A DNA stretch of 64,000 nucleotides, from contig NZ_DASZGI010000329.1 of NCBI RefSeq assembly GCF_035938995.1, forward strand, positions 1 through 64,000, written 5' to 3'. Source of the DNA: DASZGI01 sp035938995 (GTDB lineage Bacteria > Actinomycetota > Actinomycetes > Streptomycetales > Catenulisporaceae). Below are positions 24,429 to 32,151 of this stretch, piece by piece; the first letter of the stretch is position 1, and each line of letters opens with the position of its first letter. Position numbers and translations under genes: made by a program. Below the pieces are notes generated by a model. It saw only the letters and a list, made by a program, of their open reading frames with translations. It was not told the DNA's origin and ran no database searches.

Positions 24429-26734
24429 GCGTCATCGGCAAGGACGTCCCCCGGCTCGAAGACGAGCGGCTGCTGCGCGGCCGCGGCCGCTTCCACGACG
24501 CCGTGATCCGGCCGGGGCAGCTGTGGATGCGCGTGGTCCGCTCCCCGGTCGCCCACGCCAAGATCCGCGCGATCGACACGTCCGCGGCCTCCCGGCTGCC
24601 CGGCGTCGTCGAGGTCATCACCGCGCGGGACTTCAACCCGATGCCGCGCATCCCCGTGCGCCAGCCCTCGCCGGGCATCGACTTCACCCCCTACCTCCAG
24701 CCAGTGCTCGCGACCGGCTTCATCCGCTACGTCGGCGAGCCGGTCGCCGCCGTCTTGGCCGAGGACCCATACCTGGCCGAGGACGCAGCCGAACTGGTGC
24801 GCCTGGATCTGGAGGAACTGCCCGTCGCGCTGGACGCCCGCGCTGCGGCCGATCTGCGGCCGGAGTGCTGGGGCGGTGCTCCGAACGACGTCGGCGTCAT
24901 CGACGCCGGATACGGCGACGTGGACGAGGTCTTCGCCGCCGCCCCGCACATCGTCACCGCGCACCTGCGCATCGGGCGGCACAGCGGCACCCCGCTCGAA
25001 CCGCGCGGCCTGGTCGCCGAATACGACGACAGCACCGAACGGATGACGATCTGGGGCGCCGTCAAGGTCCCGTACTTCAACCGCCGGGTGATCTCGTCCA
25101 TGCTCGGCTTCGCCGAGCACCGCATCCACATGCTCGAGACGGACGCCGGCGGCAGCTTCGGAATACGCGGTGAGCTGTACCCCGAAGACGTCCTCGTCCC
25201 GTTCCTGTGCCTGCGCACCGGCCGCCCGGTCAAGTGGACTGAGGACCGGATCGAGCACATGGTCGCCGCCAACCACGCGCGCGAGCAGGAACACGAGATC
25301 GAGCTGGCCTTCGACGCGGACTACCGGCTGCTCGGCCTGCGCGACGAGGCGTGGCTCGACACCGGCGGCTACGTGCGCACCCACGGCGCCGTGGTGGCCA
25401 CACTCGGCGCCGCGATGATCTCAGGGCCCTACCGGCTGCCTGCGTGCCGCTGCCGGATCCACATCGTCACCACCAACAAGACCGGGGTCGGCACCTACCG
25501 GGCGCCCGGGCGGTTCCAGCACAACTTCGTGCGCGAACACGCCCTCGACGTCGCGGCGCGCCGGTTCGGTGTCGATCCGGTGGAGCTGCGCTGCAGGAAC
25601 CTGCTCGACGCGGCCGAGCTTCCGCATCGCAGGCCCATGAGCATCTTCAACGCGCCGATGCTGCTCGACGGCTCCGACCACCTCGGGCACTTCGACAAAT
25701 CGCGCGCTGCCATCGGCTACGTGGACTGGCGGCGCGAGGCGCAGCAGGCGCGAGCCGCCGGGCGCCTGGTCGGGGCCGGCTGTGCGGCGATCCTGGAGAA
25801 GGCAGGGCTCGGACACGACAACGCCGTCGTCGACGTCGGCGTGACCGGCGCGGTGCGCGTCGCGATGGGCGGGGCGACCAGCGGCCAGGGCATCGAGACC
25901 GTGATGGCGCAGATCGTCGCGGACGAGTTCGACGTCCCGGTGGAGTCGGTGAAGGTCGTGCTCTCCGACACCGACATCCTCGCCGACGGGGCCGGCACGT
26001 TCGCCAGCCGCTCCACCGTCGTCGGCGGCACCGCGGTGAAGATGGCGGCCGAGAAGGTGCTGGCGAAGGCGCGGCGCGCGGCAGCCGACCTGCTCGGCGT
26101 CGCCGAAGAAGAGCTGGTGGTCGACAAGGGCGCACTCGCGGTGGCCGGGCAGCCGGACCGGCGGGTGCCGTTCGGCCAGATCGCCGCGGTCTGCTTCACC
26201 CCGCGGCAGGTGCGCAACGACGAGGAGCCGGGCCTGATCGGGCGCTCCACATACCTCGCGGACGTGATGACGTATCCGTACGGCGCGCACTACGTACAGG
26301 CGGAGGTCGACCGGGGCACCGGCGGAGTCAAGATCCTGCGTTACGCCGTCAGCTACGAGATCGGGCGCGCGGTGCACCCGGCCATGGTGCGCGGACAGCT
26401 CGTCGGTGGCGCGGTTCAGGGCATCGGCGGGGCGCTGCTCGAGGAGTTCCGCTACGACGAGTCCGGGGTGCCGCTCTCGACAACCCTCGACGAATACCTG
26501 TGGCCGCGGGCGATCGACGTACCCGACATCCAAGTCGAGCTATATGAGGACTCGCCTTCGCCGGGCAACCCGCTGGGCGTCCGGGGCGCGGGGGAGGGCG
26601 GCGTGGCAGGGGCCGGTGCGGCCATCGCGAACGCCGTCTTCGACGCGCTCCAGCTGACCGGCGACGTCGGAGCGCTGCCCCTGCATTCCCAGCGCGTCCT
26701 CGCCCTGATCAAGGAACGCGACAAGATGCAGTAG
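24425..26734 (+). CDS. Molybdenum hydroxylase large subunit (molybdopterin-binding)
   Basis: A 769-residue catalytic subunit that would hydroxylate an aldehyde or heteroaromatic carbon using water. It begins SVIGKDVPRLEDERLLRGRG. Cofactor and active-site stretches include GGSFGIRGELYPED, GTYRAPGRFQHNF, GGATSGQGIETVMAQI and, near the end, GVRGAGEGGVAGAGAAI with the catalytic Glu. The loop TYRAPGR differs from the AYRCSFR loop of true CO dehydrogenases, so this is not a CO oxidiser. The start is taken as TTG at 24425, overlapping the small-subunit stop (TTGA) and giving the standard family N-terminus. A hydroxylase of this type inside an acyl ligase/AvrD operon suggests oxidation of a pathway intermediate. 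Confidence 0.9.
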   Translation: MSVIGKDVPRLEDERLLRGRGRFHDAVIRPGQLWMRVVRSPVAHAKIRAIDTSAASRLPGVVEVITARDFNPMPRIPVRQPSPGIDFTPYLQPVLATGFIRYVGEPVAAVLAEDPYLAEDAAELVRLDLEELPVALDARAAADLRPECWGGAPNDVGVIDAGYGDVDEVFAAAPHIVTAHLRIGRHSGTPLEPRGLVAEYDDSTERMTIWGAVKVPYFNRRVISSMLGFAEHRIHMLETDAGGSFGIRGELYPEDVLVPFLCLRTGRPVKWTEDRIEHMVAANHAREQEHEIELAFDADYRLLGLRDEAWLDTGGYVRTHGAVVATLGAAMISGPYRLPACRCRIHIVTTNKTGVGTYRAPGRFQHNFVREHALDVAARRFGVDPVELRCRNLLDAAELPHRRPMSIFNAPMLLDGSDHLGHFDKSRAAIGYVDWRREAQQARAAGRLVGAGCAAILEKAGLGHDNAVVDVGVTGAVRVAMGGATSGQGIETVMAQIVADEFDVPVESVKVVLSDTDILADGAGTFASRSTVVGGTAVKMAAEKVLAKARRAAADLLGVAEEELVVDKGALAVAGQPDRRVPFGQIAAVCFTPRQVRNDEEPGLIGRSTYLADVMTYPYGAHYVQAEVDRGTGGVKILRYAVSYEIGRAVHPAMVRGQLVGGAVQGIGGALLEEFRYDESGVPLSTTLDEYLWPRAIDVPDIQVELYEDSPSPGNPLGVRGAGEGGVAGAGAAIANAVFDALQLTGDVGALPLHSQRVLALIKERDKMQ

Positions 26735-26833
26735 CCATCCACGCACATCACAGACCCCGTACTTCCCTCCACCCACCGGCCCTTAGCCCCCGCCTACCCC
26801 GAAACCGTCGAACACGCACCGAGGAGGTCCCGT

Positions 26834-28063
26834 ATGCACGACATCGCAGAACGATTGCAGTCCTGGCACGCGGACCGCCGTCCGTTCGCCGTGGCCAGCG
26901 TGGTCGGGGTGACCGGCAGCGCGCCGCGCGGCCCTGGTGCCGCCATGGCGGTGGACGTGGCCGGCGAGGCGGTCGGCTCGCTGTCAGGAGGCTGCGTCGA
27001 GGGGGCGGTGTACGAGCTCTGCCGGGAGGCGATCGCGAGCGGAAAGCCGGTGCTCGAGAGTTTCGGCTTCCTCGGCGACGACGCGCTCGCGGTCGGCCTG
27101 ACCTGCGGCGGCGCCCTGGACGTATTCATTCAGCCGGTGCAGACGGACGCAGACCCCGCGATCGGCACGGCGATCGCGTGCATCACGTCGGGAACTCCGG
27201 TCGCGCTCGTCCGCGCGATCGCCGGGCCGACAGCGCTGCTCGGCACGTCGATCGCGGTCACCGCCGACGACCACATCGGCGGTAGCGACGCACTACTCCC
27301 AACGCGCGTACGTGGCCTGGTCGCCGAAGCACGGGCGATGCTCGACGCGGGACGCACCGGCACTCTCGCTCTCGACAGCGAGGTTTGCGCGCCGTCAGCC
27401 CCCACCGAAAGCAAGAGGATCGGCGAGGCCGAAGAATCTGTCGCAACCTTCTTCATCGAGTCCTACACCCCGGCGCCCCGCATGCTCGTCTTCGGGGCGA
27501 TCGACTTCGCCTCCGCCGTCGTGCGGATCGGCAAGTTCCTCGGCTACCACGTCACCCTGTGCGACGCCCGAGCAGTGTTCGCGACCCGGCGCCGCTTCCC
27601 GGAGGCGGACGACGTAGTGGTGCAGTGGCCGCACCGCTACCTGGACTCGCAGCTGGACCGCATCGACGGCCGCACCGTCCTGTGCGTACTCACCCACGAC
27701 GCAAAGTTCGACATCCCGCTGCTCGAGCGTGCACTGCGGTTGCCGGTCGCCTACGTCGGCGCCATGGGCTCGCGCCGCACTCGCCGCGACCGCGACGCCG
27801 CACTGCGCGGTCTCGGCCTTACCGACGCCGAACTGGCACGGCTGCACTCGCCGATCGGCCTGGACCTCGGCGCGCGCACACCGGAGGAGACAGCGATCGC
27901 CGTCGCGGCCGAGATTGTCGCGCTTCGGCGCGGCGGCGGCTGTCGGCCGTTGTCCTCACACCAGGGGCCCATCCACCACGAGCCGTCAGTGCTGAGCCGA
28001 GCAGTCATCCGCGTACCCGCAGCAAGGTCCGTGCCCGCGCCGGAACCGGAGCCAGTGCCATGA
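26834..28063 (+). CDS. XdhC/CoxI-family molybdenum cofactor maturation factor
   Basis: A 409-residue protein. XdhC proteins bind molybdenum cofactor, protect it during sulfuration and insert it into hydroxylases. The N-terminal part has VVGVTGSAPRGPGAAMAV and SLSGGCVEGAVY; GLTCGGALDVFIQPV follows near residue 95. The C-terminal Rossmann-like half has CVLTHDAKFDIPLLERAL and AYVGAMGSRRTRRDR. A well-placed GAGGAGG precedes the ATG. It lies 99 nt after the catalytic subunit and overlaps the thioesterase start as ATGA, so the maturation factor is dedicated to this cluster. The last 45 residues are low-complexity. Confidence 0.9.
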   Translation: MHDIAERLQSWHADRRPFAVASVVGVTGSAPRGPGAAMAVDVAGEAVGSLSGGCVEGAVYELCREAIASGKPVLESFGFLGDDALAVGLTCGGALDVFIQPVQTDADPAIGTAIACITSGTPVALVRAIAGPTALLGTSIAVTADDHIGGSDALLPTRVRGLVAEARAMLDAGRTGTLALDSEVCAPSAPTESKRIGEAEESVATFFIESYTPAPRMLVFGAIDFASAVVRIGKFLGYHVTLCDARAVFATRRRFPEADDVVVQWPHRYLDSQLDRIDGRTVLCVLTHDAKFDIPLLERALRLPVAYVGAMGSRRTRRDRDAALRGLGLTDAELARLHSPIGLDLGARTPEETAIAVAAEIVALRRGGGCRPLSSHQGPIHHEPSVLSRAVIRVPAARSVPAPEPEPVP

Positions 28064-28830
28064 CGATCCGTGAGCTGCGCCGAGACCGCGTGTCCGACGA
28101 GCGCGAACTCCCGCCCGAGCTGACGTTCGTGTTTATCCATCACGCCGGCGGGTCCGCGTCGGCGTACCTGCCCTTCGTCCGGCACCTGCCCGCGCGCTGG
28201 CGGGTGATCGGACTCGAACTGCCCGCCCGGTTCCCCTTCGTCAAGCAGGCCGCGTGCCGCAGCATGACCGAGGCGGTGGACTGGATGATGAACGCGGTGT
28301 GGGAGGAGGTGGCCGGACCGTTCGCGGTGTTCGGGCACAGCATGGGCGCGCTCGTGGCGTACGAACTGGTGCGTGAGCTGGAAGAGCGCGGCCGCCCGCC
28401 GGTCTGGCTCGGCCTGTCCGCGAGCGCGGCTCCGCACCTGGCGGCGGGCCAGCGGCGCCATCACTGGCCGCACGAGCGGCTGCTGCGCTTCATGCGCCAT
28501 CTCGGCGGGACGCCGGACGAGCTGTGGCGCCAGCCGCACGTCCTCGAGCGGCTGACCCACTGCCTGCGCAACGACCTCGCGATCGTGGACACCTACGAAC
28601 ACCGCGACGGGCCGCCACTGAACACGCCGATGTCGGTGTACTCAGGCACGGCCGATCCGGTGATCGGCGACGCGCTCATGCGGCCGTGGGTCGGCCACGC
28701 CAGCGAGCTGATCTCGCACCACACCTGGCCAGGCGGCCACTTCTACCTGTTCGAGCGCGTCGACGAGGTCTGCGCGCGCATCGTCGACGACGTCCACAGC
28801 GTTATGAGCCGGGAGCCCTCCGTCGCTTGA
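28060..28830 (+). CDS. Type II thioesterase
   Basis: A 256-residue alpha/beta hydrolase of the editing thioesterase family. It begins with FIHHAGGSASAYLPF, the oxyanion region. The nucleophile Ser94 lies in GHSMGA, Asp is in SGTADPVI and His in PGGHFYLFE, so the triad is complete. Such enzymes clear stalled or wrong acyl groups from carrier proteins. It is the last gene of the operon beginning at 16551, and its presence supports a carrier-protein-based natural product route. The 218 bp after it hold no gene. Confidence 0.9.
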   Translation: MTIRELRRDRVSDERELPPELTFVFIHHAGGSASAYLPFVRHLPARWRVIGLELPARFPFVKQAACRSMTEAVDWMMNAVWEEVAGPFAVFGHSMGALVAYELVRELEERGRPPVWLGLSASAAPHLAAGQRRHHWPHERLLRFMRHLGGTPDELWRQPHVLERLTHCLRNDLAIVDTYEHRDGPPLNTPMSVYSGTADPVIGDALMRPWVGHASELISHHTWPGGHFYLFERVDEVCARIVDDVHSVMSREPSVA

Positions 28831-29007
28831 GAAAGCGCGTGCCCCCGCCCTAAAGGCTCCGATCACGCGCACATACATCCCGTCCCGCCTCCAGAGCATG
28901 CTTGACAAGGTCGGGCCGCGATGTGGACACGAGGTGATTCGCGCGGGCGGCCTGGTTTCGGGCGCCTGCGGCAGGCCGCGCTCTCGCGCGATGTACATTG
29001 GCGCCCT

Positions 29008-29019
29008 GATATGGATATC
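29008..29019 (+). promoter_or_regulatory. Candidate VapB operator
   Basis: GATATGGATATC, an inverted repeat with 5-bp arms, 30 nt before the vapB start. TTGGCG at 28998 could serve as a -35 box. TA operons are usually autoregulated at such repeats; the assignment is from position only. The rest of 28831-29048 shows nothing distinct. Confidence 0.4.
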
Positions 29020-29048
29020 GAGGGGATACATGAAGGAGAAGCGCACCG

Positions 29049-29285
29049 ATGACTGTCACGCAGATCGACCTGGACGATGACGAGCTGGAGCAGGCGATGC
29101 GCTATCTGGGTACCGCCACCAAGAAGGACACGGTGAACACCGCGTTGCGCGAGGTCAACGCGCGTCGGCGCCGCCTGGCCGCCCTGGAGCGGATGGCTGA
29201 GCGCTACGAGCGCGGCGAGTTCGACGCGGCCGTCGCGGCGTGGGAGCACCGCAAGGGCGCCGGGGCCGGGGCGCCCGCGCAGTGA
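29049..29285 (+). CDS. vapB: VapB-type antitoxin
   Basis: A 78-residue protein. The first 50 residues fit the short VapB DNA-binding arm with an Arg/Leu-rich helix: TQIDLDDDELEQAM, then TKKDTVNTALREVNARRRR, the common ending of ribbon-helix-helix VapB proteins. The C-terminal part (AERYERGEFDAAVAAWEHRK) would wrap the toxin. A good AAGGAGAA ribosome site precedes it. Its stop overlaps the vapC start as GTGA. It would neutralise the toxin and, with it, repress the operon. Confidence 0.88.
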   Translation: MTVTQIDLDDDELEQAMRYLGTATKKDTVNTALREVNARRRRLAALERMAERYERGEFDAAVAAWEHRKGAGAGAPAQ

Positions 29286-29695
29286 GCGACGCCTACCTGA
29301 TCGACACCGGCGCCGTGTGGCGGATCCTGCGCAACGAGGATGACCTGCGGCTTCGGTTGCTGCCGTTTCTGGCGGAGGGCCTGCTGCGCCACCGTATGCC
29401 CACCCGGCTTGAGGTGCTCTTCGGCGCGCGTAGCCCGGCGCACCGCACGGAACTGGAAGCCGATCTCGATGCGATGTTCCCGTCAGTGGGCATGCCCAAA
29501 GACCCGTGGCGGTGGGCCGAGCGCGCCCAGTACGAGCTGACCCGGCACTCCCAGCACCGCGGGCCCGGCGTGCTCGACCTGCTGGTGGCTGCGACCGCGG
29601 TCCACCACGACCTGACCGTCTTGCACGTGGACAACGACTTCCCGGCCCTCGCCCGCGTCCTGCCTGAACTGCGCGAGCGTGACGCGCGGGCCTGA
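29282..29695 (+). CDS. vapC: VapC-type PIN-domain toxin ribonuclease
   Basis: A 137-residue PIN-domain protein, a Mg-dependent RNase that VapC toxins use to cut tRNA or rRNA. Acidic active-site residues are visible: Asp8 in YLIDTGAVW, Glu in TRLEVLFGAR, Asp in GVLDLLVAATA and Asp in HVDNDF. The length is normal for VapC. It starts with GTG at 29282, overlapping vapB by 4 bp. All four positions are intact, so it is probably active. Confidence 0.9.
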   Translation: MSDAYLIDTGAVWRILRNEDDLRLRLLPFLAEGLLRHRMPTRLEVLFGARSPAHRTELEADLDAMFPSVGMPKDPWRWAERAQYELTRHSQHRGPGVLDLLVAATAVHHDLTVLHVDNDFPALARVLPELRERDARA

Positions 29696-29793
29696 ACGCG
29701 ATGAACCTCGGCGCGGCAGGCGCTGCGCACAACGCGCCGGCCACGCAAATGGCACCGGCCACGCCTCGCCCTCGCTGCCCCGCCTCGGCCTAC

Positions 29794-29857
29794 GCGCAAC
29801 CAATAGTTGCGCATTTCACTCCACCGCGCTACAGTCATGCGCAACCAAACGTTGCGA
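29794..29857 (+). promoter_or_regulatory. Promoter with two ArsR-type operators
   Basis: Two near-identical palindromes: GCGCAACCAATAGTTGCGC at 29794-29812 (7-bp arms) and GCGCAACCAAACGTTGCGA at 29839-29857, with centres 45 bp apart. Between and over them lie TTGCGC (-35, 29807-29812), a 17-nt spacer and TACAGT (-10, 29830-29835). Site 1 covers the -35 box and site 2 the transcription start, an ideal repressor layout for the ArsR protein at 30336. Confidence 0.75.
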
Positions 29858-29874
29858 AAGGACAGTGGAGCGGC

Positions 29875-30339
29875 ATGAACATCGAGTACGGCAGCATCGA
29901 ACGGGAAGTCCGCATCGAGGCCACGCCCGAGGTCGTCTACGAGGTCATCAGCACGCCCCAACACCTGCGGGAGTGGTGGCCGGACGAGGCGGAGCTCGAG
30001 CCGGTGCCCGGCGGCGCCGGGGCCTTCACCTTCGGCGAGAGCTCGCCTGACCACGTCGCGCATCTGACGGTGGTGGACGCCGACCCGCCCCGGCGCTTCT
30101 CCTTCCGGTGGGTGTACGACGAGGGCGTGACCGCGGCGCCCGGCAACTCACTCCTGGTGTCCTTCGATCTGGTCCCTTCGGGTGCGGGCACGCTGCTGCG
30201 GATGACCGAGTCCGGGTTCCGGGAGAAGGGCTGGGAGGCGGCGGTGCTCGAGGAGCAGTACCGCGACCACGTCAACGGCTGGGACTACTTCCTGCCCCGC
30301 CTCGTCACGTATGTCGCCCGGCTGGTGTCCACCCCGTGA
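29875..30339 (+). CDS. SRPBCC-fold protein (AHSA1-like)
   Basis: A 154-residue protein of the START/Bet v1-like fold, AHSA1 group. It begins IEREVRIEATPEVVYEVIST, then PQHLREWWPDEAELEP, the common WW turn, and ends with a long C-terminal helix (RDHVNGWDYFLPRLVTYVAR). It has a hydrophobic cavity for small lipophilic ligands; no enzyme activity can be claimed. The ATG at 29875 follows a GGAGCGG site; the longer frame from 29701 runs through the promoter and is not used. It shares the operon with the ArsR regulator, whose start overlaps its stop as GTGA. Confidence 0.88.
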   Translation: MNIEYGSIEREVRIEATPEVVYEVISTPQHLREWWPDEAELEPVPGGAGAFTFGESSPDHVAHLTVVDADPPRRFSFRWVYDEGVTAAPGNSLLVSFDLVPSGAGTLLRMTESGFREKGWEAAVLEEQYRDHVNGWDYFLPRLVTYVARLVSTP

Positions 30340-30674
30340 GCGTCTCCATAGACGACGAACTCTGGTCGGCGGTCGGCGACCCCATCCGGCGCCAGATGCT
30401 CGACCTGCTGCTGACCGACGGCAGCGGCACCGCGACGACGCTCAGCGAGCGGCTGCCGATCACGCGGCAGGCCGTCGCCAAACACCTCGGCGTTCTCGAC
30501 CGGGTCGGCCTGGTCCACGTCACGCCGTCGGGACGCGAGCGCCTCTACGAGGTGGACGAGGCCCAACTCGCCCGCGCCGTCGCGCAGCTGTCGTCGGTCG
30601 GCGCGACCTGGGACGCCCGGCTGCGCCGCATCAAGCGCATCGCCGAAGCGATCCAGCGCGGCCAGCAGGGCTGA
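30336..30674 (+). CDS. ArsR-family transcriptional repressor
   Basis: A 112-residue winged-helix protein. It starts with DDELWSAVGDPIRRQMLDLLL, and the recognition helix region TLSERLPITRQAVAKHLGVL is typical of the ArsR subgroup that controls SRPBCC genes. No metal-binding Cys or His cluster is present, so it is not a metal sensor of the classic type. It is the second gene of the operon and probably represses it through the paired palindromes at 29794-29857. Confidence 0.9.
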   Translation: MSVSIDDELWSAVGDPIRRQMLDLLLTDGSGTATTLSERLPITRQAVAKHLGVLDRVGLVHVTPSGRERLYEVDEAQLARAVAQLSSVGATWDARLRRIKRIAEAIQRGQQG

Positions 30675-30739
30675 GCCCCAGAACCCCCGCCCGGGTACGG
30701 GCGCCTATCCAAATCCGAGAAAAGAAAGAGGCAATCGAA

Positions 30740-31159
30740 ATGGTGGACATTCTGCACAGGATCGGCGCCACCGCGTCCCCGAGGACGTCTACGCGGCCCT
30801 GACCACGGTCGAGGGACTGGCGGGCTGGTGGACGCAGGACACGGAAGGTGACGGCGACGTCGGGGGAGTGCTGCGGTTTCGGTTCGGGCCCGCCGGCGGC
30901 TTCGACATCAAGGTCCTCGACGCCCAGCCCGGAAAACTTGTGCTCTGGCAGGTCGTCGATGGTCCCCAGGAGTGGGTCGGCACGCAGATCCGCTTCGACC
31001 TCAAGCAGGAGGACGACTTCACGGTCGTGCTGTTCCGGCACGAGGGCTGGAAGGAGCCGGTGGAGTTGGGCGAGCTTCCTGCTGAGCTTCAAGAAGCTGC
31101 TCGAAACCGGCAAGGGCGACCCCGCGCCGCAGGACGTCATGATCAGCAACTGGCACTAG
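30740..31159 (+). pseudogene. Frameshifted SRPBCC (AHSA1-like) pseudogene
   Basis: Similarity to an AHSA1-type SRPBCC protein is split over reading frames. The start MVDILHRIGATAS (30740-30778) is in one frame. The main body, PEDVYAALTTVEGLAGWW to FRHEGWKEPVE, is in a second (30778 to about 31062). The end, FLLSFKKLLETGKGD to NWH, returns to the first frame and ends at the stop at 31157. The first break fits loss of one C from a run of C at 30777-30780. At the second, about eight residues expected in the family (FMxHCSTK-like) are missing, so a short deletion is likely. Two separate indels make sequencing error less likely. It lies 65 nt after the ArsR gene, which may once have controlled it. 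Confidence 0.8.
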
Positions 31160-31193
31160 CTCGAAGGCCTCGCTGTTCTCCCGGCAGACGGCC

Positions 31194-31883
31194 TCAGAAG
31201 GAGACAGACCCGGCACGGGGCGGGGTGGGCGTCCCGTGCACGCGGCGGGAGTGCTTGGCGAACGCGCGCGGCGCGATGCGGGGAACGAGGAAGCGGACCT
31301 GACGCGGCGCCTCGGCCAGGACACCGCGGACGACCTCCGGGTCCGCCTCGTACATCGCCATGCCGAAGCACAGCGGAAGCTCCTTCTTGGAGAACTGCGC
31401 CTGGCCGTGGGCACCGAGCCTGTTCCACTCGGCCGCGGTGACGTACTTCTCGGCGAGCGGCAGGATCCGCTCCTCCTCCAGCGCCATGTGGTCGGTGATC
31501 GCCGCGTTGAGGCTGCTACAGGCGGCGGCGAGCGGACCGCCCCGGCGCGCCGTCCCCCGCCACGGACCGATCAACGGGGTGATGATCGCGAGGGCGTCCT
31601 CGATGGCGGCGTGCTGGGCCCGCATCGTCGGCACGATGGCCTGGGCGTCCTCGCCGCCGCGGTCCAGCAGCAGCGGCCACAGCAGCACGTCCTCGCCGTC
31701 GTGGTGGATGTGCAGGAGCCGGCACATCAGGTCGATGTGGTAGCCGACGATCTCGCCGCGCCGCGTGTCGTTCTCGGGGACTTCCAGGATCAGCCCGGGG
31801 ATGAGGCCGAACTCCCGCCGGAACACGGTGTGCACCATGTACATGTCCCGGACGTCCGCCATCGGCTCGCCTTGCGTGATCAT
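31194..31883 (-). CDS. Hemerythrin-like HHE-domain protein
   Basis: A 229-residue protein with a four-helix hemerythrin domain. Iron ligands are visible in LLHIHHDGEDVLLWP, MRAQHAAIEDAL and DHMALEEERILPL. These domains carry a di-iron site and bind oxygen or respond to oxidants. The C-terminal 60 residues, with APRQVRFLVPRIAPRAFAKH, are typical of the actinobacterial group. The ATG at 31883 was chosen because AAAGGG lies just upstream; the frame is open further but not protein-like. It is convergent with the pseudogene and stands alone. Confidence 0.88.
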   Translation of the reverse strand: MITQGEPMADVRDMYMVHTVFRREFGLIPGLILEVPENDTRRGEIVGYHIDLMCRLLHIHHDGEDVLLWPLLLDRGGEDAQAIVPTMRAQHAAIEDALAIITPLIGPWRGTARRGGPLAAACSSLNAAITDHMALEEERILPLAEKYVTAAEWNRLGAHGQAQFSKKELPLCFGMAMYEADPEVVRGVLAEAPRQVRFLVPRIAPRAFAKHSRRVHGTPTPPRAGSVSF

Positions 31884-31971
31884 CTGTGCCCTTTCGCCTC
31901 TCCGGCGCGTTTTCGTGGCGATTGTGTGCACGCCGTGCGGGGAATCGCATCTCGGCGGGGGTGCCGGACGT

Positions 31972-32053
31972 CGACGTGGTGGGCGAGCGCTCGTCCGGGG
32001 CACCACGATCGCAGCGCGCCGACGGCGACGTGGTGGGCGAGCGCCCGTCCGGG
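31972..32053. repeat. Two 28-bp direct repeats at 54-bp spacing
   Basis: A 28-bp unit beginning CGACGTGGTGGGCGAGCGC occurs at 31972-31999 and 32026-32053 with one mismatch, in the 268-bp gap upstream of the hemerythrin gene. The first 16 bases occur again at 57749-57764 beside another hairpin. No gene is seen in 31884-32151. Confidence 0.75.
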
Positions 32054-32151
32054 AACCACCCTTCCATGCGGGCCCGTACGGGTCTTCAGTGTCGCTACTG
32101 AAGTGGCCGTCCCGTGGTGCGCGTGCGTGCCCCGGGCTCGTTGACCTGGGC

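Noticed and set aside
24425..26734. Carbon monoxide dehydrogenase large subunit
   Set aside because: The active-site loop reads TYRAPGR, not AYRCSFR of true CO dehydrogenases, and no CO-oxidation accessory genes other than XdhC type are present.
31160..31193. Terminator between the SRPBCC pseudogene and the hemerythrin gene
   Set aside because: The repeated GGCCTC copies here are direct, not inverted, so no stem forms.
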